A stretch of DNA of 64,000 nucleotides. Origin: CAWBCI01 sp963787195 (GTDB taxonomy: Bacteria; Bacteroidota; Bacteroidia; Bacteroidales; JAGOPY01). Shown here in pieces: positions 29,201 to 37,963 of the stretch (position 1 is its first letter; every line of letters starts with the position of its first letter). Below the pieces are notes generated by a model. The model saw nothing but the letters and a program-made list of their open reading frames with translations, had not been told where the DNA came from and searched no databases. The stretch lies in NCBI GenBank assembly GCA_963787195.1, contig CAWBCI010000014.1, positions 39,071 through 103,070 of the forward strand. Reading direction: 5' to 3'. A program made the position numbers and the translations under genes.

Positions 29201-30219
29201 CTCCGGAATCACTAAACCTTCATTTTGTTCCCTTCAAACAGGGAATGCTTTACGTAGGAGATGTATCCCCTTTAAGGGAAGAAAAACTTGAACTGGTAAA
29301 AGCACTGGCCGAAGCATTCTCAATTGCTTATGCACGTTATGAGGATTTTAAAAACCTGGAAGAAGCCAAAAATAAAATCGAACAGACGCTGAGTGAATTA
29401 AAAGCCACACAATCGCAGCTTATTCAGTCAGAAAAGATGGCCAGCCTTGGAGAACTCACAGCAGGCATCGCCCATGAAATCCAAAATCCACTCAATTTCG
29501 TCAATAATTTTTCAGACTTAAGCGCTGACCTGATCACAGAATTGAATGAAGAAATTGAGAAAGGCGAAATTGAGGAAGTAAAAGCCATAGCTTCCGATCT
29601 TTTACAGAACCTTGAAAAGATAACTCATCACGGCAAACGGGCCAGCAACATAGTTAAAAGCATGTTGGAACATTCCCGGGCGGGTTCGTCAGAAAAGCAA
29701 GCCACCGACCTGAATGCCCTGGCTGATGAGTACTTGCGATTGGCTTATCATGGCCTCAGGGCTAAAGATAAATCCTTTAATGCCGATTTTAAGCTGGAAG
29801 CTGATAAATCCTTACCAAAAATTGAAGTCGTTCCCCAGGATATCGGACGGGTGTTGCTGAACCTCATCAACAATGCCTTTTATGCCGTTTCGGAAGAAGC
29901 AGAAATTAGCAAACACAGACCCCTCGGGTTTTGAAAACCCGAGGGGTCTAAATGATTACCACCCAAAAGTTACCATCACTACCAAAAAACTGGATGGGAA
30001 GATTGAGATCCGGGTGAAAGACAATGGCGATGGTATCCCTGATCAAAGTAAAGGAGAAAATATTTCAGCCTTTCTTCACTACCAAGCCTAGCGGGCAGGG
30101 AACCGGTCTGGGATCTGAGTCTGAGTTATGATATTGTGAAAGCACACGGCGGAGATATAAAAGTAAATAGCAAAGATGGAAAAGGAACTGAGTTTATTAT
30201 TCAAATTCCTATTATCTAA
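26256..30219 (+). pseudogene. sensor histidine kinase 7: Reg_prop + GAF-like chimera, frameshifted
   Basis: The start is probably the ATG at 26256 or 26262 (IKQFSFRNYYCLMILVLAMS signal, ending GLFAQ). Reg_prop blades (DGFPSDWIYSIVQDQQGFLWVGG onward) run to a Y_Y_Y domain (LEGYDREW) and a membrane helix. A GAF-like domain follows (SLDRVRAGIASMRTAKDLE...), like the third one of kinase 5. The transmitter has its His codon at 29473-29475, then an N box and G2. Four +1 insertions split the frame: about 28710 in the membrane helix, 29893 before the palindrome, 30045 near G1 and 30115 in G2. Undoing them restores one frame of about 1320 codons ending at 30219. Confidence 0.8.
29917..29949. repeat. 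in-frame 33-nt palindrome, copy 7 (perfect)
   Basis: This is a perfect copy encoding TDPSGFENPRGL in the kinase 7 ATPase domain. It lies 24 bases after one of the +1 frameshifts. Confidence 0.95.
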
Positions 30220-30228
30220 ATAAATCTC

Positions 30229-32304
30229 ATGAAACACTGTATTACAATAATCTTGTTTTTGGTATTGCCGGTTTTTGTATCGGCACAATCAAAGCTTTCT
30301 TTCATTTTATCGGACACTACTTTATCGGGTACACAAAAGTTAGACCGCCTGCAACTGGCGTTAAAAAATGCAGCCAATGACACTGTTCGTATGGATGCGT
30401 ATTATATCCTGGCTCTTTATTATTTGGAAACAAATCGCGACAGTGCCGTTTATTACGAAGATAAGAGTATTGCACTGGCTCAGAAGTTAAGATTAAAATT
30501 ATTTGAAGCACACGCTTTGAGTGATAGGGGCTATGCGCTTATAGGGTTGGGTAAATACCCGTCAGCACTTGAATCATTGTCAGAGGCACTTAAAATTGTG
30601 GAGAACCCGGCAAGTGAAAAATATAACTGGAACCTTCCAAAAGGGCCAAGCCCACATGAGATAAGAATTTATAATTTGGGTCTTATCGAGTTGAGTATGG
30701 GACTTTTGTACCACGCTACCGGTAACAGAAATATGGAAAAATTAAAGTACTTCAAAGTATTGGGCTATGGTGAATCTATTCAGGATACTTTTTTGCTTTC
30801 GATGGCATACAGGTACTTAGGAGAGTCTTATACTTACCTTAACCAATTGGATTCGGCACTTTTTTTTGAACAACAGGCATTAGTGTTGCAGCCGCATTTA
30901 GACTTTTACAACAGAAACTGGCAAGGTAGCGTTCTTTATTACCTGGGAAATATTTACCTTAAAAAGGGGAATGTAACGCTGGCCCGCGATGCCTATCTGA
31001 AATCGGTAGCATCCTATAAAGCACATCATAATCTTCACTATCTTCCCAATACCTACGATGCATTAAGTAAATTATACGAGAGATTACATAAACCTGACTC
31101 CAGCCTGTTTTATGCCAGGAAATTATTGGAAACCGCCCGGGTTTTGAGGCAGCCGCAGCCGCTGGCTACTTCTTACCGGGCACTTTCAGATGTGTATAGC
31201 AATCTGAAAAACCGTGACAGTACCTTAAAATACCTGCAACTATACACTGTATTAAATGACAGCCTGAATAATGCGGAAAAGAAAAATCTGCTTTCCTACC
31301 AGAATATCGGATTTGATCAACAAATGCGGCTCAAAAGTTTACAGGAGGAAAAAGTTCAGGCACAAACCAGAACGAGGACCTATGCCATGCTTGCAGGTTT
31401 GGGTGTACTTCTTATTATTGGTCTGATACTGTATCGTAATAACAGGCAAAAACAAAAGACAAATAAAGTATTGGAAACAACGCTTTCAAATCTTAAAGCC
31501 ACCCAATCCCAACTAATTCATGCCGAAAAAATGGCATCCCTGGGAGAACTTACTGCCGGGATTGCCCATGAAATTCAGAATCCATTGAACTTTGTAAACA
31601 ATTTCTCGGAAGTGAGTGTTGATATGATGGATGAATTATCCGAAGAAATGGAAAAAGGGAACCAGGAAGAAGCCAACAATCTGGTTATTGACCTAAAGCA
31701 AAACCTTGAAAAGATAAACCATCACGGCAAAAGAGCAAGCAGTATCGTGAAAGGCATGCTGGAGCACTCAAGATCAGGTTCGGAAGAAAAGGTATTGACA
31801 GATATCAATTCCCTGGCTGATGAATACCTTAGGTTGGCTTATCATGGATTGCGGGCCAAAGACAAATCCTTCAGTGCCGGGTTTAAATTGGAAGCCGACG
31901 AAAACCTGCCTAAGGTCAATGTGGTTAGCCAGGATATCGGGCGGGTCCTGTTGAACCTGATCAACAATGCCTTTTATGCCGTTTCTGAAAAGCAGAAATT
32001 AGCGAACACAGACCCCTCGGGTTTTGAAAACCCGAGGGGTCTAAATGATTACCATCCAATAGTTACCATCACTACCAAAAAACTGGATGGAAAGATTGAG
32101 ATCCGGGTGAAAGACAATGGTGGAGGTATACCTGATTCGGTCAGGGATAAAATTTTCCAGCCCTTTTTCACCACCAAGCCGGCAGGAGAGGGAACAGGTT
32201 TAGGTTTAAGCATGAGTTATGATATTATTACCAAAGGACATGGCGGGGAATTGAAAGTAGAAACCCGGTCCGGTGAAGGAACTGAATTTATTATTATACT
32301 TTAA
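30229..32304 (+). CDS. sensor histidine kinase 8: TPR sensor
   Basis: This 691-residue paralogue of kinase 3 has a signal peptide ending LPVFVSAQ. A short insert precedes LKNAANDTVRMD and then TPR repeats (about 40-360; GYALIGLGKYPSALESLSEA, DIYSNLKNRDSTLKYLQLY-like units). A membrane helix (about 386-403) and a coiled coil follow. The transmitter has His447 in AGIAHEIQNP, an N box NLINNAFYAV, G1 DNGGGIP and G2 GEGTGLGLS. It starts nine bases after kinase 7 and ends two bases before the first response regulator, the tightest link between kinases and receivers in the window. Confidence 0.93.
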   Translation: MKHCITIILFLVLPVFVSAQSKLSFILSDTTLSGTQKLDRLQLALKNAANDTVRMDAYYILALYYLETNRDSAVYYEDKSIALAQKLRLKLFEAHALSDRGYALIGLGKYPSALESLSEALKIVENPASEKYNWNLPKGPSPHEIRIYNLGLIELSMGLLYHATGNRNMEKLKYFKVLGYGESIQDTFLLSMAYRYLGESYTYLNQLDSALFFEQQALVLQPHLDFYNRNWQGSVLYYLGNIYLKKGNVTLARDAYLKSVASYKAHHNLHYLPNTYDALSKLYERLHKPDSSLFYARKLLETARVLRQPQPLATSYRALSDVYSNLKNRDSTLKYLQLYTVLNDSLNNAEKKNLLSYQNIGFDQQMRLKSLQEEKVQAQTRTRTYAMLAGLGVLLIIGLILYRNNRQKQKTNKVLETTLSNLKATQSQLIHAEKMASLGELTAGIAHEIQNPLNFVNNFSEVSVDMMDELSEEMEKGNQEEANNLVIDLKQNLEKINHHGKRASSIVKGMLEHSRSGSEEKVLTDINSLADEYLRLAYHGLRAKDKSFSAGFKLEADENLPKVNVVSQDIGRVLLNLINNAFYAVSEKQKLANTDPSGFENPRGLNDYHPIVTITTKKLDGKIEIRVKDNGGGIPDSVRDKIFQPFFTTKPAGEGTGLGLSMSYDIITKGHGGELKVETRSGEGTEFIIIL
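32010..32042. repeat. in-frame 33-nt palindrome, copy 8 (perfect)
   Basis: This is a perfect copy encoding TDPSGFENPRGL in kinase 8. Confidence 0.95.
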
Positions 32305-32306
32305 AA

Positions 32307-32714
32307 ATGAACAAGTTTATGAAAATACTGGTTGTAGATGATGAAAAGGATATCCGTCCTCTGTTTGAACAGAGATTCAGAAAAGAGATCCGTAGTGGTG
32401 AAATAGACTTTGTGTTTGCCTATTCCGGTGAGGAAGCATTGCTCCGCCTGGAAGAGAATAAGCATGAAGCCGTTTTGATCCTTTCCGACATTAATATGCC
32501 GGGCATGAGCGGGCTGGAGTTGTTGAAACAAATCAAGGGGAGATTCCATACACCCCCGCCAATTGTAATGATGATCACAGCCTATGGCGATGATGATAAT
32601 TACAAGAAAGCGATGGAACTGGGAGCAGATGATTTCCTCACCAAGCCGGTCGATTTTAATCTGCTGAAAGAAAAAATTAAACCACAAAATCATGGCAAAA
32701 ATACTGGTAGTTGA
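32307..32714 (+). CDS. single-domain response regulator
   Basis: This 135-residue protein is one receiver domain. The acidic pocket is DDE (residues 11-13) and the phospho-acceptor is Asp61 in LSDINMPGMSG. A switch Thr lies in MMITAYGDDD (about 95), and the conserved Lys is in FLTKPVDF. It has no output domain, so it may act as a phosphotransfer intermediate or bind a partner, as CheY- and Spo0F-type proteins do. It follows kinase 8 by two bases and overlaps the next gene by 23 bases, so the three are almost certainly one transcript. Confidence 0.93.
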   Translation: MNKFMKILVVDDEKDIRPLFEQRFRKEIRSGEIDFVFAYSGEEALLRLEENKHEAVLILSDINMPGMSGLELLKQIKGRFHTPPPIVMMITAYGDDDNYKKAMELGADDFLTKPVDFNLLKEKIKPQNHGKNTGS

Positions 32715-33732
32715 TGACGAGTCGGATCTTGAGATCCTGATAAAACAAAAGTTCCGTCAAAAGATCAGGGACAAACATTATGAATTCATATTCGCCCTGA
32801 ACGGGAAACAAGCCCTGGAAAAATTGCAGGACAATACTGATGTGGACCTCGTCCTGAGTGACATTAATATGCCTGAAATGGATGGCCTTACTTTACTGAG
32901 CAAACTTGCCGATAAGCATAGCCTTCTCAAATCGGTGATCGTTTCGGCTTATGGGGATATGGAGAATATTCGTACGGCCATGAACCGGGGTGCATTTGAT
33001 TTCGTGACTAAACCGGTGGATTTCAATGATCTTGAACTGACGATTGAGAGAACCCTCAGGCATGTGGAACAAATGCGGGAAACCCTTAAAGCTATCAAGG
33101 AAAATAACATCCTGAAAATGTATGTGGATGAAACCGTCCTGAATTTTATGGATACCCAGGAATTTGAAAGCTCTATGATGTCGAACGAAACCGTGCAGGT
33201 AACCATAGTATTTATCGACATTTGCAGTTTCACATCCATCAGTGAAAATGAATCGCCAGATACGGTCGTTAAACTTCTGAATTCTTATTTTGATGTGATG
33301 GTTAAAGAAATCTTAGCTCAGGGAGGTTTCATCGATAAATTCATCGGGGACGCCATCATGGCCGTTTTCCGTGGCGACTACCACCTCGACCGGGCCATTG
33401 AATCCTGCCTGGCCGTGAGAAAAGAGATCGATAAACTTCCATCCATAAGCGAACATGTAACTTATAAGCCCAATGTATCGATCGGGATTAACTGCGGTGA
33501 AGTTGTTTCAGGAAATATAGGCTCTGCAAGTCTGCGCCGCCTGGATTATACGGTCATCGGAGATGTGGTGAATACTGCACAGAGGTTGCAGTCGGCCGCT
33601 GAACCCGGGCAGATCATCATCAATGAATCATCTTATCTGAAAGTGAAAGAATTTTTTAAATGCGAAAAAGTTGGTGAGGTAAACCTGAAACATAAGTTGA
33701 AGCCTATGGTCATTTATAAGGTTATCGAGTAA
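32692..33732 (+). CDS. response regulator with class III adenylate/guanylate cyclase output
   Basis: This 346-residue protein has a receiver (residues 1-120; DD at 8-9, Asp57 in LSDINMPEMDG, Lys in FVTKPVDF) and a coiled-coil linker (about 120-160). A class III cyclase catalytic domain follows (about 168-346). Metal-binding aspartates are Asp176 in VFIDICSFT and Asp220 in DKFIGDAIMAVF. The Lys216-x-x-GD pattern and LDYTVIGDVVNTAQRL resemble adenylate-specific enzymes, with the transition-state Asn and Arg present. The predicted role is phosphorylation-controlled cAMP synthesis. It is the only output enzyme in the kinase run and probably its end point. Confidence 0.92.
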   Translation: MAKILVVDDESDLEILIKQKFRQKIRDKHYEFIFALNGKQALEKLQDNTDVDLVLSDINMPEMDGLTLLSKLADKHSLLKSVIVSAYGDMENIRTAMNRGAFDFVTKPVDFNDLELTIERTLRHVEQMRETLKAIKENNILKMYVDETVLNFMDTQEFESSMMSNETVQVTIVFIDICSFTSISENESPDTVVKLLNSYFDVMVKEILAQGGFIDKFIGDAIMAVFRGDYHLDRAIESCLAVRKEIDKLPSISEHVTYKPNVSIGINCGEVVSGNIGSASLRRLDYTVIGDVVNTAQRLQSAAEPGQIIINESSYLKVKEFFKCEKVGEVNLKHKLKPMVIYKVIE

Positions 33733-33858
33733 TGATTCACTCCTATGCAGATGGCAGTCCTGTGCCAATAAGTGAAAATTAGTATTATCTAACCGCATAA
33801 ATTATTGATTATTAAGTGCTATTAAATTTTTCATCTTGCATTGATTGATATTTTTATG

Positions 33859-33866
33859 TAATTTTG
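33859..33866 (+). promoter_or_regulatory. candidate Bacteroidota -7 element
   Basis: TAATTTTG matches the TAnnTTTG consensus of the primary sigma factor in this phylum and lies 34 bases before the ATPase start at 33900. A TTG-containing stretch at 33841-33847 could serve as the -33 box. It separates this gene from the kinase/receiver operon. Confidence 0.4.
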
Positions 33867-33899
33867 CATTTATAATGCATTTTTACATAATTATCCATT

Positions 33900-35063
33900 A
33901 TGATAAACAGAATTCTTGAACAGAAAGCCATACATTATAGCACGCTCTATCCCATAATCACCATTACCGGACCCAGGCAATCCGGAAAGACCACTCTGGT
34001 CCAAAATATCTTCAAAAACTATGATTACTTCTCCCTGGAAAATCCTGCGACACGGTCACAGGTCCAGGAAGACCCATCAATACTATTTTATCCTGAAGGA
34101 AGAAAGATAATAATTGATGAAATCCAACGAATTCCTGACTTACTTTCCTATTTGCAGGTTGAATCAGATAAGCAGAAAATTAACGGACAATTCATTATTA
34201 CCGGATCGCAAAGTTTACTACTTTCTGAAAAAGTCTCACAAACCCTTGCCGGCAGGACAGCAATACTTAAATTACTGCCTTTCAGCCTGGATGAATTAAC
34301 AGGAATAAGTGAATATTCAAAAAACAATTATGAAGAATGGATATTCAGAGGTTTTTATCCCAGAATTTATGACCAAAAGATAGGAGCAGATGAATTCTAT
34401 CCATTTTATTTTGAGACATATCTTCAACGTGATGTCAGGGAATTGCAAAACGTAAGAGATCTTACACTTTTTTCCAATTTTGTCAGACTTTGTGCAGGAC
34501 GAATCGGTCAACTAATCGATTATTCTTCTCTTGCAAATGATGCCGGTGTAAGCATCAATACAGTAAAAGGCTGGCTATCTCTTCTGGAAGCCAGTTATAT
34601 CATCATCCTCTTGCATCCCTATTATAAAAACTTCAGCAAGCGTATTATTAAATCACCAAAATTGTATTTTACTGATGTTGGTTTAGCTTCATTTTTGTTG
34701 AATATATCCTCTCCTGAACAAATATCCACTCATTACCTTAAAGGCAATTTGTTTGAGAACATGTTGATTATTGAAATCCTGAAAAACAGATATAACCAGG
34801 CAAAAGCTCCGAATATATGGTTTTACCGGGACAGCAACCGGAATGAAGTTGATTGTATTATTGAGGATGATCATTTAAAGATTATTGAAATCAAATCATC
34901 CCGGACATTTTCGAATAATTTCGTTGATGGATTAAAGGCATTTAACAGGAATTCAGTGACTTCTGATAAAAATGGCTATCTTATTTATGGAGGTGACGAT
35001 AATTTTATTTTCAAGGATTTCAATATTATTTCCTGGAGGAAGCTCAGCGATATTACTAATTAA
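33900..35063 (+). CDS. AAA_14/DUF4143 family ATPase
   Basis: This 387-residue protein has the standard two-part layout. An N-terminal AAA_14 ATPase has Walker A GPRQSGKT (24-31, Lys30) and Walker B IIIDEIQR (about 70-77), with a sensor-like IITGSQSLLLSE. A C-terminal DUF4143 region (about 190-387) includes a winged-helix-like segment (LANDAGVSINTVKGWLSLLEAS) and a PD-(D/E)xK-like core, NEVDCIIEDD...LKIIEIKSS. Such genes are abundant, often isolated, and of unknown cellular role. A toxin or defence function has been suggested for some but is not shown here. It is monocistronic with its own promoter-like motif. Confidence 0.88.
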   Translation: MINRILEQKAIHYSTLYPIITITGPRQSGKTTLVQNIFKNYDYFSLENPATRSQVQEDPSILFYPEGRKIIIDEIQRIPDLLSYLQVESDKQKINGQFIITGSQSLLLSEKVSQTLAGRTAILKLLPFSLDELTGISEYSKNNYEEWIFRGFYPRIYDQKIGADEFYPFYFETYLQRDVRELQNVRDLTLFSNFVRLCAGRIGQLIDYSSLANDAGVSINTVKGWLSLLEASYIIILLHPYYKNFSKRIIKSPKLYFTDVGLASFLLNISSPEQISTHYLKGNLFENMLIIEILKNRYNQAKAPNIWFYRDSNRNEVDCIIEDDHLKIIEIKSSRTFSNNFVDGLKAFNRNSVTSDKNGYLIYGGDDNFIFKDFNIISWRKLSDITN

Positions 35064-35231
35064 GCTGATACTTGTACCATCTTCGTTAAAACCAACCAGG
35101 AGGGCCATCTTTTCATTATTTTAACCTTAACTTATTTATTATCATCTTCTTATAGATATTGTAAAGAAAATGTAATGAGCTTGTACAGTACTTGTTATGT
35201 ATTTTTATAAAGATTAAAGAGTCAGACAGGA

Positions 35232-35239
35232 TATATTTG
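35232..35239 (+). promoter_or_regulatory. candidate Bacteroidota -7 element
   Basis: TATATTTG fits TAnnTTTG and lies 58 bases upstream of the preferred start (35298) of the large secreted protein. No convincing -33 box was seen. Confidence 0.35.
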
Positions 35240-35297
35240 CCGCAATTTAAAAATTGAATTGAATTGCATTGCATTACCTACTAATCTTAAAATCAAT

Positions 35298-37809
35298 ATG
35301 AAAAGATTTACTTTTTTCCTGCTGGCTGCGATGATGCTGCTGGCTGGAAAATCATTTTCCCAGGAATGGACCTACATTTCCAATACGGGAACGAGCTTTA
35401 TACTCTATGGCATGAGTTTTCCCCCGGGACAAAGCACTATAGGCTATGCCTGTGGGATGCAATACACCTATGATGCCCCGGGAGTTATCGTCAAGACTAC
35501 AGATGGAGGCGATACCTGGACCCAGATCTGGCCGGCTTCCGGTTCGATTGACGGGCTTCAGGGCATCTGGTTCGTCAGTGACCTGGTTGGATTTGCTGCA
35601 GGATGGAATAATTATTTTATTAAAACTACGGATGGCGGGGCCAGCTGGACACCTATCAATACGGGAGCTGACGTATGGTACTATGTGGATGTGGAATTCT
35701 GGGATTCTAATAATGGCGTAGCTGCAGCCAGTATGAATAATACGGCACAAGCTGTTTTTATCACAGATGATGGAGGAGATACCTGGGTCCCGGCCACTTC
35801 TGGTGTTGAGACCAACGAAATAATGGGACTGTCCTATGCTGACGCGAATACCATATTTGCAGTCGGCACTGGAGCCCACGTATTCAAATCAACCGACGGA
35901 GGCCATAACTGGACAACCATAGCCACCTTACCTGCCCTGCTTTTTGGTGTGGATTTCGCCGATGCCAATTTTGGTGTGGTCGGGGGTGAAGAACAGATGT
36001 TCACAACCAACGATGGAGGCCAGAACTGGACCACCTTTAACACTGGTTATGAGAATTTTTATGCTACCAAAGCCTTCAGCAACGGCACCGGATATGTAGG
36101 TGGAACAGACGAAAATATCTATATCACAAGCGATTACGGACAATCATGGTCAATGAATTTTAACGGACCCGGATCTTCATCTTTGTACAGGTTAAGGTTT
36201 ACTGATGACGGTACCGGTTTCGCCTGTGGATCCCAGGGCACTATCATGAAGTACCAGGCCCCGTTGACTGCTGACTTTACAGCAAATCCAACCACTGTCT
36301 GTTCGGGAAGCACCGTTAATTTCACAGACAATTCAACCGGCAGTATAGATTCATGGGCCTGGACTTTTGAAGGAGGTAACCCTCCATCTTCAAACGATCA
36401 GAACCCGGTAATAACTTATTCTGCTCCCGGCTCCTATGATGTACAACTAACCGTGACGAGTGGCAGTAACAACAGCACTGAACTTAAATCCAATTATATC
36501 ACGGTAATAGAGCTCGCAGGGCAAGCTCTGACCCCATCGGGTCCCGGCAGAAGTATGCGGGAATGGATCTTATGATTATACTATAACTGCTGTGCAATAC
36601 GCCGACTCCTATGATTGGGCCGTGAGCCCTTCCAATGCAGGAACTATGAGCGGCACAGGTACAATTGGCACATTTATGGCTTCCAACACATGGTCAGGAT
36701 CTTATACAATTAAAGTCAGGGCGGTGAATAATTGCGGGGACGGTCCCTGGTCGCCGGATTTCAGCGGGACTCTTAATCATAATCCCGATGATTTCAGCCT
36801 GGTTGGTGACGGTGCATATTGTGAGGGTGACCAGGGAGCTGAAATCACCATGGATGCTTCGGAAAGCGGGGTAAGTTATGAACTCTTTAAAGACAATATT
36901 ACTACAGGCACAGTAGTTGCCGGAACCGGTGAAGCCATCAGCTTCGGATATTTCAGCGAAACAGGACTTTACACTGCAACAGGATATACTGACAACTGCA
37001 CGGAAAATATGATCGGGCAGGTTTATGTCCATATGCAGGCGCTGCCAGGCCAGGCAGGAACTCCGCAGGGAGACCAGGCAGTCTGCAACAATGAAACATC
37101 GGATTATACAACTTCAGGGGCCTCTAATGCCATTGACTATAGCTGGATCCTTGATCCGGCTGAAGCCGGAACCCTGACACCTGACGGGGATATGGCCAGC
37201 GTAGAATGGGATAGCGCCTTCAGTGGAGATGCCTATATTTCGGTTGAAGGAGAGAATAGTTGTGGCAGCGGACTTCCTTCAGAATCTTTGCAGGTGGCAG
37301 TAAACGCCCTCCCCCAGCCTGCCGTGGCAGGCCTGGACCTGGTTTGTAATGATGAAGAAAGTGAATACAGCACCACTGAAAATACTGGCAGCACCTATAG
37401 CTGGGAAGTAAACGGCGGTACGATCACAGCCGGCGCCGGCACCTTTCAGATCAGTGTGCTCTGGGGAAACACGGGTGCCGGTTCCGTGGGTGTCACCGAA
37501 ACTACGGAAGCAGGCTGCAATGGCTCTTCAGACAGTTTTGCAGTAAGCATTGATGATTGCACAGGTATAATCGAAGGCAGTGCTCCTGGCATCCGTATCT
37601 ATCCGAATCCTGCTAGCGAAAAGGTTCAGATCAGTGGAGTGGAAAATGCCCACATCACAGTATACAATCTGATGGGCATGCTATTGATGAGTTTTGAAAA
37701 AGAAAACGGGCTTAAAATCCTGGATATTTCTTCTCTCGAAAAAGGTATATACCTGGTGAAGGTGCAGCAGGGCAGCGGAATATTGGTTTTCAGGCTGGTG
37801 AAGGAGTAA
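35298..37809 (+). pseudogene. large T9SS surface protein with Ycf48-like, PKD and Ig-like domains, one frameshift
   Basis: The ATG at 35298 gives a proper signal peptide (FFLLAAMMLLAGKSFSQ). Ycf48/BNR-like blades (TTDGGDTWTQIW, KTTDGGASWTPI, ITDDGGDTWVPA, STDGGHNWTTIA, TTNDGGQNWTTF) cover about 25-315. A PKD domain (ADFTANPTTVCSGSTVNF...GSYDVQLTV) follows, then PKD/Ig-like repeats and a T9SS sorting domain (IRIYPNPASEKVQISG...GIYLVKVQQG). One extra C in the CCC run at 36543-36545 shifts the frame. Removing it restores continuity through GPAEVCGNGSYDYTI. It is probably a surface adhesin or enzyme-associated scaffold, and no catalytic domain was seen. A strong terminator follows. Confidence 0.8.
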
Positions 37810-37831
37810 ATTGGTTAATGCTTAATGCTAT

Positions 37832-37868
37832 AGTCGTCTGACATCTATAGATGTCAGACGACTTTTTT
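37832..37868 (+). terminator. intrinsic terminator
   Basis: A perfect 14-bp stem (AGTCGTCTGACATC at 37832-37845 with 37850-37863), a TATA loop and a run of six T (37863-37868) lie 22 bases after the stop of the T9SS protein. Confidence 0.9.
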
Positions 37869-37963
37869 CATGCACTTGCCACTGGATTCGCATCTTCTTG
37901 TTTTAACTTTGGAAAAGTTTGGGTGATTGACCGATTTATCTCACTTGCTTAAGTCCAAACATT

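Noticed and set aside
33900..35063. Defence island around the AAA_14/DUF4143 gene
   Set aside because: No nuclease, methylase or toxin-antitoxin partner adjoins it; this family is usually solitary.
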